Of a stretch of DNA of 64,000 nucleotides, positions 51,234-61,305 are shown piece by piece (within the stretch, counting starts at the first letter, position 1; every line of letters begins with the position of its first letter). The notes under the pieces were generated by a model. It saw only the letters and a list, made by a program, of their open reading frames with translations, had not been told where the DNA came from and searched no databases. The stretch is from JBGQDM01 sp041495845 (GTDB taxonomy: Bacteria > Acidobacteriota > Terriglobia > Terriglobales > Acidobacteriaceae). The stretch spans positions 6,139 to 70,138 of the forward strand of contig JBGQDM010000005.1 in NCBI GenBank assembly GCA_041495845.1, in the 5' to 3' direction. Made by a program: the position numbers and the translations under genes.

Positions 51234-53111
51234 ATGTGCGGCATTGTTGGCTATGTGGGCAAGAAGCAGGTCGTGCCGTTGATCATCGAGGGACTGCGGC
51301 GGCTGGAATATCGCGGCTATGATTCGGCGGGCATTGCTGTGGCGGGCAACGGGACCAGCCTGGAGTTGCGCCGCGCGGAAGGCAAGCTGCGCAACCTGGA
51401 AGAGGTGTTGCGGCTGAAGCCGCTGGACGGGACGTACGGCATTGGCCATACGCGCTGGGCCACCCACGGGCGGCCCACGGAAGAGAATGCGCATCCGCAC
51501 CGGGATTGCACCGGACGGCTGGTGGTGGTGCATAACGGCATCATCGAAAACTATCTGCTGCTGAAAAAGAAGCTGGTGAGCGAAGGCCACCGGTTTGTCA
51601 CCGAGACGGACACCGAAGTGATTGCCCACCTGGTGGAGAAACACTTGCGCGCAGTGGAGAGCAACGGCGCCGCGGTTTCTTTGGAAGAAGCGGTGCGCCG
51701 GACCTGCCGCGAGCTGACCGGCGTATTTGCTTTGGGCGTGCTCTCCGCGGATGCGCCGGACAAACTCGTGGCCGCGCGACTGGGGCCGCCCGCCGTCATC
51801 GGTCTGGGGAAGGACGAATACTTTGTGGCGTCTGACGTGCCCGCCATCCTGCATCACACCCGCGACATGTTTTTTTTGAGTGATGGTGATGTGGCGACGA
51901 TCACGCTGCAGGGCGTGCAGCTGACCGACTTCAACGGTAAACCGGTGACCCGGCAAGTGCAGCACGTGACCTGGGACCCGATCATGGCGGAAAAGGGCGG
52001 GTTCAAGCATTTCATGCTCAAGGAAATTTACGAGCAGCCGCGCGCCGTGCGCGATACGACACTGGGGCGCGTGTCGCTCGATTCCGGCAAGGTGTTTCTG
52101 GACGAGATGGAAATTACCGAAGCGGAATTCCGGGCGCTGAAGAAGGTCAACATCGCGGCTTGCGGAACGAGTTGGCATGCCGGGCTGGCCGGCAAGTTCA
52201 TGATCGAGCGGCTGGCGCGGTTGCAGGTGGAAGTGGATTATGCCAGCGAGTGGCGGTACCGCGATCCGATTATCCCGGCGGATACGCTGACCGTACTGAT
52301 TTCGCAGTCGGGCGAAACGGCCGACACCATCGCGGCCCAGCGAGAGGCCAAAGCGAAAGGCTCCAAGACGCTGGCCATCTGCAACGTGGTGGGCTCGATG
52401 ATCACGCGCGAGGCCGCAGGCACGGTCTATACACACGCGGGGCCGGAGATTGGCGTGGCTTCGACCAAGGCGTTTACCGCGCAGCTGACTGCGCTCTATT
52501 TGCTGGCGCTGTATCTTGCGGAAACGCGGGGAACACTTTCGGCAGAGAAGGCGCGGGAACTGATTGGCGAACTGACGCGCATTCCGGGCAAGCTTGAGCA
52601 ATTGCTGACGCGCGATCAGGATTGCGAAGACCTGGCCAAGGAGTACGTGCGGGCGCAGGACTTTTTGTTTCTCGGGCGGGGCGTGCATTATCCCATTGCG
52701 CTGGAAGGGGCGCTCAAGCTGAAAGAAATTTCCTACATTCACGCGGAAGGCTATCCCGCGGGCGAAATGAAGCACGGGCCCAATGCACTGATCGATGAAA
52801 ATCTGCCAGTGGTGATTGTGGCCACCTGCGACCGCGGCGATGCCAATTCGGTGACGCGCTACGAAAAGACGATGTCGAACCTGAAGGAAGTGAAAGCGCG
52901 TTCGGGCATCGTGATTGCGATTGCCACCGACGGCGACGAGGAAATCCGGGAGAGTGCGGACCACGTGCTCTACGTGCCGGCGGCGCCGGACGATCTCTCG
53001 GCGATTCTGGAGATTGTGCCGCTGCAGTTGCTGGCGTATCACATTGCGGTGCGGCGTGGCTGCGACGTGGACCAGCCGAGAAATCTGGCGAAGTCGGTCA
53101 CCGTGGAATAG
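51234..53111 (+). CDS. glmS: Glutamine--fructose-6-phosphate aminotransferase
   Basis: A 625-residue GlmS. The class II glutaminase half begins [11 protein letters not shown] with catalytic Cys2 after Met removal and has [12 protein letters not shown] and [11 protein letters not shown]. The isomerase half holds two SIS domains ([39 protein letters not shown]) and the C-terminal [13 protein letters not shown]. It makes glucosamine-6-phosphate, the entry to cell-wall synthesis. No glmS ribozyme was recognised in the 121 nt upstream. Confidence 0.96.
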   Translation: MCGIVGYVGKKQVVPLIIEGLRRLEYRGYDSAGIAVAGNGTSLELRRAEGKLRNLEEVLRLKPLDGTYGIGHTRWATHGRPTEENAHPHRDCTGRLVVVHNGIIENYLLLKKKLVSEGHRFVTETDTEVIAHLVEKHLRAVESNGAAVSLEEAVRRTCRELTGVFALGVLSADAPDKLVAARLGPPAVIGLGKDEYFVASDVPAILHHTRDMFFLSDGDVATITLQGVQLTDFNGKPVTRQVQHVTWDPIMAEKGGFKHFMLKEIYEQPRAVRDTTLGRVSLDSGKVFLDEMEITEAEFRALKKVNIAACGTSWHAGLAGKFMIERLARLQVEVDYASEWRYRDPIIPADTLTVLISQSGETADTIAAQREAKAKGSKTLAICNVVGSMITREAAGTVYTHAGPEIGVASTKAFTAQLTALYLLALYLAETRGTLSAEKARELIGELTRIPGKLEQLLTRDQDCEDLAKEYVRAQDFLFLGRGVHYPIALEGALKLKEISYIHAEGYPAGEMKHGPNALIDENLPVVIVATCDRGDANSVTRYEKTMSNLKEVKARSGIVIAIATDGDEEIRESADHVLYVPAAPDDLSAILEIVPLQLLAYHIAVRRGCDVDQPRNLAKSVTVE

Positions 53112-53167
53112 GGAACGGCGTCGTGGCGGCGTGAGCCCTGGTGGCTGCTTGTCTCATCCAATCTTTA

Positions 53168-53881
53168 ATGGCGCTCAAAACCTTTTCGATCCGGCTGAGG
53201 AGTTCGGCACCCCTTTCGGAAGTTACTCGACACTTTGAGTTCGAAGTCCCGGGCACGGACCGCTTTGGTTTTGTCCCCGGGCAATGGCTGTCGCTGCAGG
53301 CGCAGAACCATGAGGACATGATCACGCGGGCATACTCGCTGGCTTCGGGGCCGGCGGGCAACCGGTTTGCGTTGTGCCTGAATCGCGTGCAGGAAGGGTT
53401 CATGTCGAACTATCTGAGCGATCTGGCGGAGGGTGCGGAAGTCACGGCGGGCGGGCCGTTTGGCAACTTCATTCTGCCAGCGGCGATTCGCGACACAATT
53501 TTCATTGCCACGGGCACTGGTATTGCACCGTTCCGTTCCATGCTGCAGTGGCTGTTTGCGGACGCGGCGCGCCACGCGGGACGGCAGTTCTGGCTGGTCT
53601 TTGGGAATCGCACGGAAAAAGATATTTATTACCACGCCGAGTTTAAGCAGCTGGCAGCGGGCCATCCAAACTTTACCTACATGCCAACACTGAGCCGCGC
53701 CGACGAGCATTGGAAGGGCCTGCGCGGCTACGTGCAGGAACATGTGCGAGCACTGGCCGAGGGACATGCAGACCGGGGCGCGTACATCTGCGGCCTGGAA
53801 AAAATGGTGAGCGCGAACCGCGCGCTGTTGCAGGGTCTGGGCTGGGACAAGAAGGCCATCCGGCACGAAAAATTCGATTGA
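53168..53881 (+). CDS. Ferredoxin--NADP reductase-like flavoprotein
   Basis: A 237-residue FNR-superfamily protein from ATG 53168 (MALKTFSIRLRSS). The flavin motif RAYSLASGP and nucleotide-binding motif IATGTGIAPFRSML are present, followed by FWLVFGNRTEKDIYYHAEF and a C-terminal YICGLEKMVSANR. It transfers electrons between NAD(P)H and a ferredoxin or other protein; the partner is unknown. An alternative GTG at 53141 adds 9 residues. Confidence 0.9.
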   Translation: MALKTFSIRLRSSAPLSEVTRHFEFEVPGTDRFGFVPGQWLSLQAQNHEDMITRAYSLASGPAGNRFALCLNRVQEGFMSNYLSDLAEGAEVTAGGPFGNFILPAAIRDTIFIATGTGIAPFRSMLQWLFADAARHAGRQFWLVFGNRTEKDIYYHAEFKQLAAGHPNFTYMPTLSRADEHWKGLRGYVQEHVRALAEGHADRGAYICGLEKMVSANRALLQGLGWDKKAIRHEKFD

Positions 53882-54017
53882 AGCGGTGTTCGGCGCACGT
53901 GTGACCGATCCGCGATTGTCCGCATTATCCATCCGCATCATCCACGAATCTGCAAGCAGAGTGTAGAATCGCTGCGCTGCGGAGGCTGGCATTTCCGTCA
54001 CCTTCGCGGTCGCTTTC

Positions 54018-55346
54018 ATGGTCCAACTCGCACAAAAACTTCGACTGACCGACTACTTCGCCCTGGGGTGGGGAACCATGGTTGGCGTGGGCTGGCTCGT
54101 GCTGATGGACGACTGGCTGACGCGCGGTGGCCCGCTGGGTGGGATGCTGGGTTTTGCGCTGGGGATTCCGCTGCTGCTGCCAATTGCTTATGTCTACGGC
54201 AAGCTGGTGGCGCGAATGCCGGATGCAGCGGGCGAAGTGGCATACACTGCGGCAGTGTTTCCGCGCTGGTTCAGCTTTGCCACGGGCTGGATGATGGTGC
54301 TGGCGTATTTCATCGTGTGTCCGTGGGAAGCGGTGGCCATCGGGCGGATCGCAGCGTACATCTTTCCGGCGCTCGACCAGATGGAGTTGTATCGCGTCGG
54401 CGGCAAGCCGATCTTTCTGCCGCATTTGGTGATCGGGCTGGCGCTGACGGTGCTGCTGACGGTGATGAATTACCGCGGCGTCCGGCTGAGCGCGAGCTTC
54501 CAGAACTGGGCAAGCTTTGCCGTGCTGGCGTTGTCGGCGGTGTTTGCGGGCGGAGGAATTCTGCGCGGCTCGGTGCAGAATGCTCTGCCGCTGTTCAGTC
54601 ACAGTGGGTTTATCTCGGTTTTGCTGGTGTTACAGGTTGTGCCGTACTTCATGACGGGATTTGAATCGGTGGCCAAGTGTTCTGAGGAAGCGACGCTGGA
54701 GTTTCGCGGCAGGAACTTTTTCACTGCGATGGCGCTGGCCGTGGTGGTGGCGGCGGTGTTCTATGTAGTGGTGATCGGGGCGGTGGCGGTGGCCGCGCCG
54801 TGGAAGGAAATCGTGGGCGAACGCTTCATGACGGCGGTGGCGCTGGAGCGGGCGCTGGGTGCGGGCTGGATCGTGCGCGTGATCCTGGCGGCGGCGTTGC
54901 TCTCGTTGTGTAAATGCTTCAACGGAAATTTTGTTGCTTCCAGTCGGCTGGTGTTTGCGCTCGGCCGACGCGGACTGGTGGATTCGCGACTGGCCTGGGT
55001 GCATCCAGAGAATCGGACGCCTGCGACCGCTGTGGTGTGGGTAGGCATCGCTACGGCGGTGGCCATGCTGCTGGGGCAGGCGATTCTGGTTCCGATCTCG
55101 GAAGTGGGGTCGGCGGCAGCAGCGCTGGGCTGGACAGCGGCATGCGCGGCGTATTTTTGCATGAAGCCCGGCAGTAGGCAGCGCGCGATTGCGGTAGTGG
55201 GAATGACGGTCGGGCTGTTGATGATTGCCATGAAGGTTGCACCGCTGGTGCCTGGACACTTCGATCAATGGGAGTGGATTGCCTTGGGCTTGTGGTGCGG
55301 GCTGGGTTGGTTGTTACACGTAACGGGGAAGCGGGAAACGGCTTGA
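54018..55346 (+). CDS. APC-family amino acid/amine permease
   Basis: A 442-residue integral membrane transporter with about 12 helices, starting MVQLAQKLRLTDYFALGWGTMVGVGW, the APC-family first helix. It is coupled by the TGATG overlap at 55344-55348 to the D-aminoacylase-like gene. That pairing suggests uptake of an N-acyl or D-amino-acid substrate (inference). Confidence 0.88.
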   Translation: MVQLAQKLRLTDYFALGWGTMVGVGWLVLMDDWLTRGGPLGGMLGFALGIPLLLPIAYVYGKLVARMPDAAGEVAYTAAVFPRWFSFATGWMMVLAYFIVCPWEAVAIGRIAAYIFPALDQMELYRVGGKPIFLPHLVIGLALTVLLTVMNYRGVRLSASFQNWASFAVLALSAVFAGGGILRGSVQNALPLFSHSGFISVLLVLQVVPYFMTGFESVAKCSEEATLEFRGRNFFTAMALAVVVAAVFYVVVIGAVAVAAPWKEIVGERFMTAVALERALGAGWIVRVILAAALLSLCKCFNGNFVASSRLVFALGRRGLVDSRLAWVHPENRTPATAVVWVGIATAVAMLLGQAILVPISEVGSAAAALGWTAACAAYFCMKPGSRQRAIAVVGMTVGLLMIAMKVAPLVPGHFDQWEWIALGLWCGLGWLLHVTGKRETA

Positions 55347-55363
55347 TGAGGAAAGGGAGAAAC

Positions 55364-57061
55364 ATGCTGGCAGAAAAGATGGTGCGGCTGAGGTTGATGA
55401 TTCTGGTGTGCGCGCTGCTGATCACGGCGGCGGGCTTTGCGCAGCGGGCCTACGATACGGTGATCACGAACGGTCACATCGTGGATGGCACCGGCTCGCC
55501 GTGGTATAGCGGCGATGTGGGCATCCGCGAGGGGCGAGTGGCAGCGATTGGGAACCTGTCCGCAGCGGCGCAGAAGAAAACCATCGACGCCCACGGCATG
55601 GTAGTGGCGCCGGGGTTCATTGACATGCTGGGCCAGTCGGAAACAACCATTTTGGTGGAGCCGCGGCTGCCGTCGAAAATCTATCAGGGCATTACGACTG
55701 AGATCACCGGTGAAGGCGGTTCGATTGCGCCGGTGAACGACGCCATCATTGCGGCGGATCGCAGCGAAAATGACCGCCTCAAGATCACCGTAGACTGGCG
55801 GACTCTGGCGCAGTATTTTGCGCGCCTGGAAAAGCAGGGCATGGGTATCAACCTGGCCACCTTTGTTGGTGCGACCCAGGTGCGCCGGGTGGTGCTGGGC
55901 GATGCCGATGTGCAGCCGACGGCCGCACAACTGGAGCAGATGAAAGAGCTGGTGCGGCAGGCGATGCGCGAGGGAGCGGTGGGAGTTTCGACATCGCTGG
56001 AGTATCCACCGGCACCATATGCCAAGACGGAAGAGTTGATTGCACTGGCGGCGGAGGCGGGGAAATTTGGCGGCATCTATGCCTCCCACATGCGCAGCGA
56101 GAGCGATCACGTGATGGAGGCGATTGACGAAGCGGTGCGCATCGGGCGCGAAGGCAAGTTGCCGGTGGAGATCTGGCACTTAAAAGTCGCGGGCAAGGAA
56201 AATTGGGGTCGCATGGGCGAAGTGGTGGCGCGCATTGAAGCGGCGCGTCACGAGGGTGTGGACGTTGCGGCGGACACGTACGCGTATCTGGCCTGGTTCA
56301 ATGGCACCTCCGCGTTCATTCCGCCGTGGGCGCATGATGGCGGGCGCGCCAAGCTGGTGGAACGACTGAAAGATCCGGCGATGCGGGCGCGCATCCGGCA
56401 GGACATCTTGCATCCGCCGAAAGACTGGGGCGACGATCCGTGGCTGGAAATTTCCGGACCGGAAGCGGTGCTGATCGGCGTGGTCAGCAATCCGAAACTG
56501 CTGCCGCTGCAGGGTAAGACGCTGGCGGAGATTGCCAAGCTCTGGAACAAAGATCCCATGGACGCGTTGTTCGATCTACTGATCGAGGACGAAGGGTTGA
56601 CGGAGAACGCAGTGTTTGGGATGTCGGAACCAGACGTGACGCTGGCGTTGCAGCAGCCGTGGGTCTCCATCAACAACGATTCTTCGGGGACGTCGCCGGA
56701 AGGTATTTTGGGGCGCGACCATCCGCATCCGCGGGCCTACGGAACGTTTCCGCGAATCTTGCGGAAGTATGTTCGCGAAGAGAAGAAGCTGACGCTGGAA
56801 GATGCGGTGCGGAAGTTTTCCGCATTGGCAGCGCAGCGGGTACGGTTGACCGATCGCGGAGTGCTAAAAGCGGGAATGTGGGCAGACGTGGTGGTGTTTG
56901 ATCCGGCGACGGTGCGCGATCTGGCTACGTTCGACAATCCCAACCAGCTTTCGCAAGGCATGGAATATGTGCTGGTGAATGGCGTACCGGTGATTGAGGG
57001 TGGGAAGATGACAGGCGCGCTGCCGGGGAAAGTGTTGCGCGGGCCGGGGTTCCAGCCGTAG
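55364..57061 (+). CDS. Secreted D-aminoacylase-like amidohydrolase lacking HxH
   Basis: A 565-residue protein; ATG 55364 has GGGAG upstream and gives a signal peptide (MVRLRLMILVCALLITAAGFA). It matches N-acyl-D-amino-acid deacylases overall (AYDTVITNGHIVDGTGSPWYSGDVGI, SHMRSE, ADTYAYLA, GKVLRG). However the usual HxH of the metal site (PGFIDxHxH) reads PGFIDMLGQSE, so metal binding must differ or activity is altered; such a subgroup exists in acidobacteria-type genomes (from memory). Coupled to the upstream permease. Confidence 0.82.
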   Translation: MLAEKMVRLRLMILVCALLITAAGFAQRAYDTVITNGHIVDGTGSPWYSGDVGIREGRVAAIGNLSAAAQKKTIDAHGMVVAPGFIDMLGQSETTILVEPRLPSKIYQGITTEITGEGGSIAPVNDAIIAADRSENDRLKITVDWRTLAQYFARLEKQGMGINLATFVGATQVRRVVLGDADVQPTAAQLEQMKELVRQAMREGAVGVSTSLEYPPAPYAKTEELIALAAEAGKFGGIYASHMRSESDHVMEAIDEAVRIGREGKLPVEIWHLKVAGKENWGRMGEVVARIEAARHEGVDVAADTYAYLAWFNGTSAFIPPWAHDGGRAKLVERLKDPAMRARIRQDILHPPKDWGDDPWLEISGPEAVLIGVVSNPKLLPLQGKTLAEIAKLWNKDPMDALFDLLIEDEGLTENAVFGMSEPDVTLALQQPWVSINNDSSGTSPEGILGRDHPHPRAYGTFPRILRKYVREEKKLTLEDAVRKFSALAAQRVRLTDRGVLKAGMWADVVVFDPATVRDLATFDNPNQLSQGMEYVLVNGVPVIEGGKMTGALPGKVLRGPGFQP

Positions 57062-57187
57062 TCGTTGTGGGCGAAGCGAGCGAACCTGCGCTGCAGACAA
57101 AAGTGCAGAGGTCCCTCGCTGCGCTCAGGATGACACAGCGGAATTCACGATGACGGAGCGACTGACAGGAACTTGCGCGGCAGCACC
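57062..57187. repeat. Dispersed repeat after the amidohydrolase
   Basis: Contains GCAGAGGTCCCTCGCTGCGC followed by TCAGGATGACACAG (about 57106-57138), a member of the TCAGGATGACA intergenic family. No gene seen. Confidence 0.65.
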
Positions 57188-59707
57188 CTAACGTTGCAGC
57201 TTGGCTTGGGCTGGGGCGGCGGGTTCGATGAGTGGCGCGGTCAGAGGACCGCTGACGGTGAAGGCGGGTGCGCCGCCACGGTCGAGCTTCAAATCAAGTT
57301 TGCGCGCGAAGGATGCGGTGCCGGTGACGGTGTAGGTGGCGACAGGACATTCCAGGCGGGAGCGGGAAAGCTCAAAGCGCGCGCCCGAAACGAGCAGCGT
57401 GCCGCGAAAGCGCCGGAAACGCAGCGGCGTATCTGGTTTCAGGCGCCAGCCCGCCATGCTGCCATCCTGCCAATCGAAGGTCAGATTGCCGCGAGCGGAC
57501 TTTTGCAGCTCCACTGCGGAAAAACCGGACAGCTCTAGTTTGTATTCCAGGCCGGCAGTGCCGGTGGCCCAGGGCTCGCGCATCCAGTCGCCGAGTTGGA
57601 CTAGGTGTGTGCGTTCGACCGAACCAGAGCCGGAGTAGAGCGGCGGATTCTGGGTGAAGTCCGCCGACCATTGACCGCGATGATGGCCGCCGAGCAACTC
57701 CGCACGAAGGTCGTGCAGCGCGAGCTTGCCGTGTTCGAGTTCGAAGTGGGCGCTGACATTGGTTGCCGGGAAATTTCGCAAGCTGAAACGGCTGGCGTGT
57801 ATGGTCCCCTGCGCGTCGAGCTGCAGGAGGGCGGGTGCGGCAGCGGCGCTGCGATTGAGCAACTGGTACCACGCACGCCGAGGCAGTCTCGGATTCAGAA
57901 GGTGACTCAGAACATCGGTGGAGATCTCATCAAAATGAAGGTCAGCCTCTACCCGGCACGGGGCGGGGCAAGTGCGGGGGCGGCGAAGATTGCCAGTAAA
58001 GCGCAGATCGCCGAGGGTGGCAGCAACGTTTTCCAGGGCGATGGTTTGCGGCGTCAAGAGGGCGCGGGCGCTGCTGGCTTCGAGGGGCGCGTTCACGCCG
58101 GGAAACTCGGCGCGCAAGGAGTGAAGTTGAATCCAGCCATCGGCGCGAGGGGGCGTGAATCCTGACCAGAGGCCGGCGGCGCGCAGGTCGAACTCAGCAT
58201 CTCCTTTCACCGCAGCTTGCGTCGTCGCAAATCCAGCAGCGCGGCCCAGGCGCAACAATTGCTCGAGCGGTGCGGCTCCGGTGAGTTGCAGACCGTAGCC
58301 TGCGCGGGAAAGCCAGACGTGGACCTGGGTCTTGCTGGATTTGGAAAGAGCGACAGACATGGGCCCGGCTTCAACATAGTTTTCCGCAGGGGTGGCGAAT
58401 GGGGTTGGACCGGCGGAGCGAGCGGGTGCACGCAGCTTTGGCTTCGTTCCGGGCGAGACCATTCGCAACGGCACAGTTCCCAAGGCCAGGTCGGTGGAGA
58501 GCACGCTGGAGCGCAGCGTAACGTCTTTCGCGCCACCCTCGCCAGCCCATTGCGAGACGCCTCCGGCATCCCGAACCCAGGCAAACTTGGCGTCAAACGT
58601 ACCCGTTGCCGAAAGGTCGGGCGGCAATTGCTGCTTCATGCGGCGTGCTAGTTCCAACAGCGATTGGGCGGGAACATCGACGGCGGTCAAGGTCAGACCA
58701 TAGGCGAGCTGCTCCGGCAAGCGCTGCAGGGACCCGCTTAGATCCAACCGTCCGGCGCCAACGGGGGCGGTACAAGCAATGGCGGAAAGTGTACGCGTGG
58801 CGCTGGCGTAGTGTGCGGCGCAAGTGGCCGCCAGACGCAGGGAGCGGCCAGTGCTGATGTCGTAGCGGCGGAAGTCATCCACGGAAACATCCGCCTGCAA
58901 GGCCAGGTCGCTGATGGTGCCATTGGCGCGGAGCGCCGCCTGAACTCCACCGCGCCAGCCGCGGTCGTATCCCGTAAGCAAACGCGTGAGCTGTCCGAGT
59001 TGGCCATCTTCTGCGCGCAGCGTCATTTGCACGGGAGTAGTGCGCCATTGCTCTTCGCGACCCCAGGTGCCCTCGACGCGCACAATGCCGGTGTCGCTCA
59101 GCCCCATGTCGGTGCGCACCGGGCGTGCTTGCAGGCGCATGCCCCACTGATTGTTGGACTCGAGCCAGAGGGCAAAGTCGGCGTTGGTGAGCGCAAACGA
59201 TTTTTTCTCGCGACCCAGTTTGAAATTGATGCGGCCCTCGCTGGCTTCAATATAGGGAAAGCGCGGGCGATCTTCCGAACGCGCGAGTCCGGTGGGCGCA
59301 GCGGGAGTGCGGGCAGTGTGTTCGAGGAGTGGCTCCAGATTCCAGCGGCCATCGTCGCTGCGGGCCAGATTGAGGCTGGGCTCGGTCAGTCGCAGGCGCG
59401 CAATTTCCAGGCGGCGGCGCCACAGCGAACTCAGATGCAGCCAAACGGTGACCTGATCGGCGCGCAGGATGGGTTCCGCGCTGAATTGAGGATCGTCCTG
59501 TACCGTGAAGCCGGAAAGCTCAAAGCCGGGTCGCGGGAGAAATTGCAGACTGACGCTGCCAATGGTGACGGGGCGCCCCAGAGCCAGGCTGAGCGACTGA
59601 GTGAGGCGGGCGCGCAGGCGCTCCGCTCCGGGCCGCCACAACAGGAGCACGACAATTACCAGGGCGATCCCGGCGAAGACACGCCGCCGTGAATACCACG
59701 ATCTCAC
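57188..59707 (-). CDS. AsmA-family inner-membrane protein
   Basis: An 839-residue protein with one N-terminal membrane helix (VFAGIALVIVVLLLW) followed by long beta-rich repeats (RPVTIGSVSLQFLPRPGFELSGFTVQD, then VTVWLHLSSLWRRRLEIARLRLTEPSLNLARS). This is the AsmA/YhdP/TamB-like fold that forms a lipid-transport bridge to the outer membrane. It overlaps the upstream signal peptidase gene by 4 nt, so it is co-expressed. Confidence 0.88.
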   Translation of the reverse strand: MRSWYSRRRVFAGIALVIVVLLLWRPGAERLRARLTQSLSLALGRPVTIGSVSLQFLPRPGFELSGFTVQDDPQFSAEPILRADQVTVWLHLSSLWRRRLEIARLRLTEPSLNLARSDDGRWNLEPLLEHTARTPAAPTGLARSEDRPRFPYIEASEGRINFKLGREKKSFALTNADFALWLESNNQWGMRLQARPVRTDMGLSDTGIVRVEGTWGREEQWRTTPVQMTLRAEDGQLGQLTRLLTGYDRGWRGGVQAALRANGTISDLALQADVSVDDFRRYDISTGRSLRLAATCAAHYASATRTLSAIACTAPVGAGRLDLSGSLQRLPEQLAYGLTLTAVDVPAQSLLELARRMKQQLPPDLSATGTFDAKFAWVRDAGGVSQWAGEGGAKDVTLRSSVLSTDLALGTVPLRMVSPGTKPKLRAPARSAGPTPFATPAENYVEAGPMSVALSKSSKTQVHVWLSRAGYGLQLTGAAPLEQLLRLGRAAGFATTQAAVKGDAEFDLRAAGLWSGFTPPRADGWIQLHSLRAEFPGVNAPLEASSARALLTPQTIALENVAATLGDLRFTGNLRRPRTCPAPCRVEADLHFDEISTDVLSHLLNPRLPRRAWYQLLNRSAAAAPALLQLDAQGTIHASRFSLRNFPATNVSAHFELEHGKLALHDLRAELLGGHHRGQWSADFTQNPPLYSGSGSVERTHLVQLGDWMREPWATGTAGLEYKLELSGFSAVELQKSARGNLTFDWQDGSMAGWRLKPDTPLRFRRFRGTLLVSGARFELSRSRLECPVATYTVTGTASFARKLDLKLDRGGAPAFTVSGPLTAPLIEPAAPAQAKLQR

Positions 59708-60489
59708 CGCACACCTTGCAGGGTCCGCCGCCAGCGCGTCTCATCGAAAAAGTGAATGACCACGTGCGCCAAAAACTGCAAGCGGTCCGTCCACTCGCGG
59801 CGCTGCCATTGGCCGTCCGGAGTTTCAAAAGACCAATAAATAAAGAGCGGGCGGCCGATGAAATTTTCGCGGGGCACGAAGCCCCAATAGCGACTGTCGA
59901 GGCTGACGTCGCGATTGTCGCCCATGGCCCAGTAGTAGCCGGGAGGGACAACGATTTCTCCGTTCTGGATGTGTTGCGGCATTTCGAGGATCCAGTTCGG
60001 CTTCACGCTGTAGTACTCCGAGGGCGGGACGGCGGGAAAATTGTCGCGGTACTCACTGCCGAGCGCTTCGGGCTGCTTGTGACGGACGAAGGGCTGCACC
60101 AGCAACTGGCCATTGCGATAGACCTCGCCATTCTTCAGGTGAATGCGATCACCGGGCACGCCGATGATGCGCTTCACCAGGTACAGCGGTTCGACGGGAG
60201 ACATGAAGACCGCAATCTCATCCCGGCGCACCTCGCGGTAAGGCAGCAACCGCCCCAGCCAGCCGGTAGGCGGAGCAAACTGCACCCGGTTCACGAACAC
60301 ATGGTCGCCGATGAGCAATGTGTCTTCCATGGAACTGGAAGGGATTTCAAACGCCTGGATAATGAAGGTGATGATGAACAGGCCAGTGACGAGCACGGAG
60401 GCCAGCGAGGCGAGAAACTCGACGGGTGTCTCCTCGTGCTTTTCCTGCGGACTCGGTTGCTCTTCTTTTTTTGCTACGATTTTCTTCAA
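59704..60489 (-). CDS. lepB: Signal peptidase I (first copy)
   Basis: A 261-residue signal peptidase I with an N-terminal membrane anchor (ASVLVTGLFIITFIIQAF), catalytic Ser in PSSSMEDTL, Lys in LVKRIIGVPGD and box E GDNRDVSLDSRYWGFV. It removes Sec signal peptides. A second related copy lies 24 nt upstream on the same strand; the Gln/Glu-rich N-terminus differs between the two. Confidence 0.94.
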   Translation of the reverse strand: MKKIVAKKEEQPSPQEKHEETPVEFLASLASVLVTGLFIITFIIQAFEIPSSSMEDTLLIGDHVFVNRVQFAPPTGWLGRLLPYREVRRDEIAVFMSPVEPLYLVKRIIGVPGDRIHLKNGEVYRNGQLLVQPFVRHKQPEALGSEYRDNFPAVPPSEYYSVKPNWILEMPQHIQNGEIVVPPGYYWAMGDNRDVSLDSRYWGFVPRENFIGRPLFIYWSFETPDGQWQRREWTDRLQFLAHVVIHFFDETRWRRTLQGVR

Positions 60490-60513
60490 GCGATGCTTTC
60501 TCTGGGAATCCGG

Positions 60514-61305
60514 TCAGTGCACGCGACGCATGGTGCGGTCCCAGCGGACAACCTGGGATACGTGGGTGACCGCATACGCGAAGTGATAAATTTTATCACC
60601 CAGGGTGCCTGCGGGGGTGAGGTCGCCCTCAGTGTTGCGCAGAGACCAGTAGATGACCAGTGGCCGGCCGAGAATGTTCTGCTGCGGAACGAAGCCCCAA
60701 TAACGGCTGTCCAGGCTGCGATCGCGATTGTCGCCGAGAACGAAGTAGGCCCCCGGGGGCACCACCAACTCGCCGTGTTGGATAAAACGAGGCATTTGCA
60801 GCCACCAGTTGGCGTTGATCTGGGCCGGAATCAGGTCGCGCTGCGGAAAGTCGTCAGGATAGGACTCTGGAAAAATTCCTTTGAGGCGGACGTAACCCTC
60901 CACTAGGGGAACGCCGTTGACGAAGAGATGCTTGCTTTCAATGCGGATGCGATCTCCGGGAATCCCCATCACGCGCTTCACGAAGTGCTGCGCGGGATTG
61001 ACGGGGTAAAGGAACACAATGATTTCGCCACGCTGCACGGGACGGTAAGGGATGATGCCGGCGAACGACGAGTCGGCATAACTGAGTTTGTCCACCAGCA
61101 GGTAGTCACCAATCAGCAGGGTGTCTTCCATGGAGACCGAAGGGATGGTAAAGGCCTGCAGCAAAAAGGTGATGACAAAGATGGCGATGATCACCGTGCT
61201 GGTGAGGGACTGCAGTGCAGCGAGCCAGGCGGCTTGCTCCGGAGCGGGAGTATCCGGCGACGGCGCTGGAGCGATTGGTTCGGGCTGGAGCGGTTCCAGA
61301 TTCAT
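60514..61305 (-). CDS. lepB: Signal peptidase I (second copy)
   Basis: A 263-residue signal peptidase I with the same motifs: membrane helix TVIIAIFVITFLLQAFTI, Ser in PSVSMEDTL, KRVMGIPGD and GDNRDRSLDSRYWGFV. It starts with a Pro-rich N-terminus. It overlaps rnc by 4 nt, so rnc-lepB-lepB-AsmA probably form one unit. Tandem lepB genes are common in acidobacteria and may differ in substrate preference (inference). Confidence 0.94.
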   Translation of the reverse strand: MNLEPLQPEPIAPAPSPDTPAPEQAAWLAALQSLTSTVIIAIFVITFLLQAFTIPSVSMEDTLLIGDYLLVDKLSYADSSFAGIIPYRPVQRGEIIVFLYPVNPAQHFVKRVMGIPGDRIRIESKHLFVNGVPLVEGYVRLKGIFPESYPDDFPQRDLIPAQINANWWLQMPRFIQHGELVVPPGAYFVLGDNRDRSLDSRYWGFVPQQNILGRPLVIYWSLRNTEGDLTPAGTLGDKIYHFAYAVTHVSQVVRWDRTMRRVH

